DNA of 64,000 nt. Source: Qipengyuania soli. GTDB lineage: Bacteria > Pseudomonadota > Alphaproteobacteria > Sphingomonadales > Sphingomonadaceae. Of this stretch, positions 63,006-64,000 are shown piece after piece. The stretch lies in assembly GCF_015529805.1 (NCBI RefSeq), contig NZ_CP064654.1, positions 434,001-498,000 on the forward strand. Reading direction: 5' to 3'. The position numbers were made by a program, and so were the translations under genes. The notes under the pieces are model-generated. The model saw only the letters and a program-made list of their open reading frames with translations, ran no database searches and was not told where the DNA came from. The number at the start of each line of letters is the position of its first letter. Within the stretch, counting starts at the first letter, position 1.

Positions 63006-63983
63006 ATGCAGGCCGATTTTCTGTATGATGCGGCTGAGGACGGGGCTGGTTGCCAGCTTGGAGTCACGGTCCTGGCGGATCGTGCGCATATCCGTGGCGA
63101 GTTGCGTGACGACGCCGAAGCCGCAGGCTTCCGCATCCTCCATTCTTGCTCTCTGGAGGAATACGCGCGCGGTGCGATCACTGCACTTGGTGATGTCGTC
63201 CTCATCGATTGCGCGGAGGATTCGGCCCAGTCGATGGCAATGCTGGCGCGACTGGACATGCGCGCGGGCAAGGCGGGGGCACAGATGGTCGTGTCGACCA
63301 CGATGGGCGCTCTTGATGCCGTGTTCGGCTGCTTTTCCTTTTCCGCTCCGCAGATACTTGTCGATCCGTGCCGTTCGGAACGTGTGATCGCGATCGGGCG
63401 CGTGCTCGCCCATGTTCCGAACCTGCGGCTGCGCGAATTGGGAGAAGAAGACCGGCTGATGCTGCTGCGTCTGACCGAACAGGTCGGCAGGATCGCGGAA
63501 CGGCTTGAGAAACTGCCGGCCGGCCAGCGCGCCGGGGGCGGTGCGTTCAGGTTCGAGTCTCCCTCGCAGGGCTGGCATGCCGAAGGCGATGAGTACACGA
63601 TCGCGCCCGCGCAGTCGCAGCGCCCGCGACTTCCCGAAGCATCGTTTATCCGGCGCATTATCCGTCAACGACAGGCAAGGGCACGGTTCTTCGATGGCGA
63701 GCTGTTCGCCGATCCCGCATGGGACATTTTGCTTGATCTTTCGGCTGCTCGAGCGGAACGCTGCCAGGTGTCGGTGACCTCACTTTGCATTGCTGCAGGC
63801 GTCCCGGCGACCACCGCGTTGCGCTGGATCAGCCAGATGGTCGATGCGGGATTACTGATGAGAGTGTCCGATCCACATGACCGTCGTCGGGCCTATATCG
63901 CCCTTGCCGATGCCAGCGCAGACGCGATGGCGCGATACTTTGCGGAAGTCGGCGCGGATGGAAGCGTACCGGTCCTCGCCTAG
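63006..63983 (+). CDS. Winged-helix (MarR-like) regulator with N-terminal receiver-like domain
   Basis: This is a 325-residue protein. Residues 15-120 resemble an alpha/beta receiver fold (VTVLADRAHIRGELRDDAEA, then GDVVLIDCAED with an Asp in the phosphate position). The middle is a helical linker, and the last 110 residues are a winged helix (SVTSLCIAAGVPATTALRWI, MRVSDPHDRRRAYIALAD). A GGTGAGGAG ribosome site stands before the ATG, with a perfect TTGACA about 60 bases upstream (62945). It is divergent from the sigma gene and may regulate it. Confidence 0.78.
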   Translation: MQADFLYDAAEDGAGCQLGVTVLADRAHIRGELRDDAEAAGFRILHSCSLEEYARGAITALGDVVLIDCAEDSAQSMAMLARLDMRAGKAGAQMVVSTTMGALDAVFGCFSFSAPQILVDPCRSERVIAIGRVLAHVPNLRLRELGEEDRLMLLRLTEQVGRIAERLEKLPAGQRAGGGAFRFESPSQGWHAEGDEYTIAPAQSQRPRLPEASFIRRIIRQRQARARFFDGELFADPAWDILLDLSAARAERCQVSVTSLCIAAGVPATTALRWISQMVDAGLLMRVSDPHDRRRAYIALADASADAMARYFAEVGADGSVPVLA

Positions 63984-64000
63984 TTCCTCGACCAGGTAAC

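Overview
The window is a contiguous piece of a GC-rich alphaproteobacterial chromosome. Gene content and protein style point to Sphingomonadales, most likely Erythrobacteraceae. Indicators are the DUF2849/DUF934 sulfite-reductase operon, the ftsZ-SPOR protein order, and the serC-serA-hisZ block. The taxon is inferred from family knowledge, not from a search. No rRNA, CRISPR array, insertion sequence, prophage or obvious genomic island is visible. Coding density is very high, many neighbours overlap by 4 bases (ATGA or GTGA), and no gap without a gene exceeds about 170 bases.

Bases 1-12665 hold the cell-wall and division (dcw) cluster: murF (partial), mraY, murD, ftsW, murG, murC, murB, ddl, ftsQ, ftsA, ftsZ. 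Bases 12726-22908 carry envelope and housekeeping genes: a SPOR protein, a YbjN protein, a Bax-inhibitor-1 protein behind a structured leader, a lipoprotein, tRNA-Ala(CGC), DUF1499, queF, a proline-rich membrane protein, a sulfurtransferase, a cystathionine beta-lyase and an MscS channel. Bases 22966-26935 are an assimilatory sulfate-reduction operon (cobA, DUF2849, sulfite reductase, DUF934, APS reductase) preceded by a 12-bp inverted repeat. A minus-strand group follows: a lipoprotein, an NAD(P) epimerase, proB and obg.

Bases 30719-34671 look like a self-contained envelope regulon. An ECF sigma factor and its membrane anti-sigma factor sit among three genes for exported proteins, one of them a subtilisin-like protease. 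Each of the three has the same promoter-like element, GGATTAA-N14-CCGTT, at identical spacing. Two of the three exported proteins also share a short motif near their mature N-terminus. This is the most interesting feature of the window.

Bases 35065-39282 encode a 1405-residue secreted ExeM/NucH-type nuclease with RTX repeats. Bases 39438-47501 are an acyl-CoA catabolic region: an acid-CoA ligase, a TetR regulator, two acyl-CoA dehydrogenases, an MpaB-type oxygenase, a nitronate monooxygenase and a GST. Two copies of the palindrome TTATCA-N4-TGATAA sit at the expected TetR operator positions. Next come tRNA-Thr(UGU), an RNase H-like protein, rarA, a PadR regulator with a small membrane protein, and a glycosyltransferase. 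Serine and histidine biosynthesis follow (serC with a possible leader RNA, serA, hisZ), then a four-gene minus-strand block (DUF5694, GST, trhO, alpha/beta hydrolase), then purA and an L,D-transpeptidase. The window ends with a second sigma factor plus a membrane partner (DUF6768), divergent from a winged-helix regulator.
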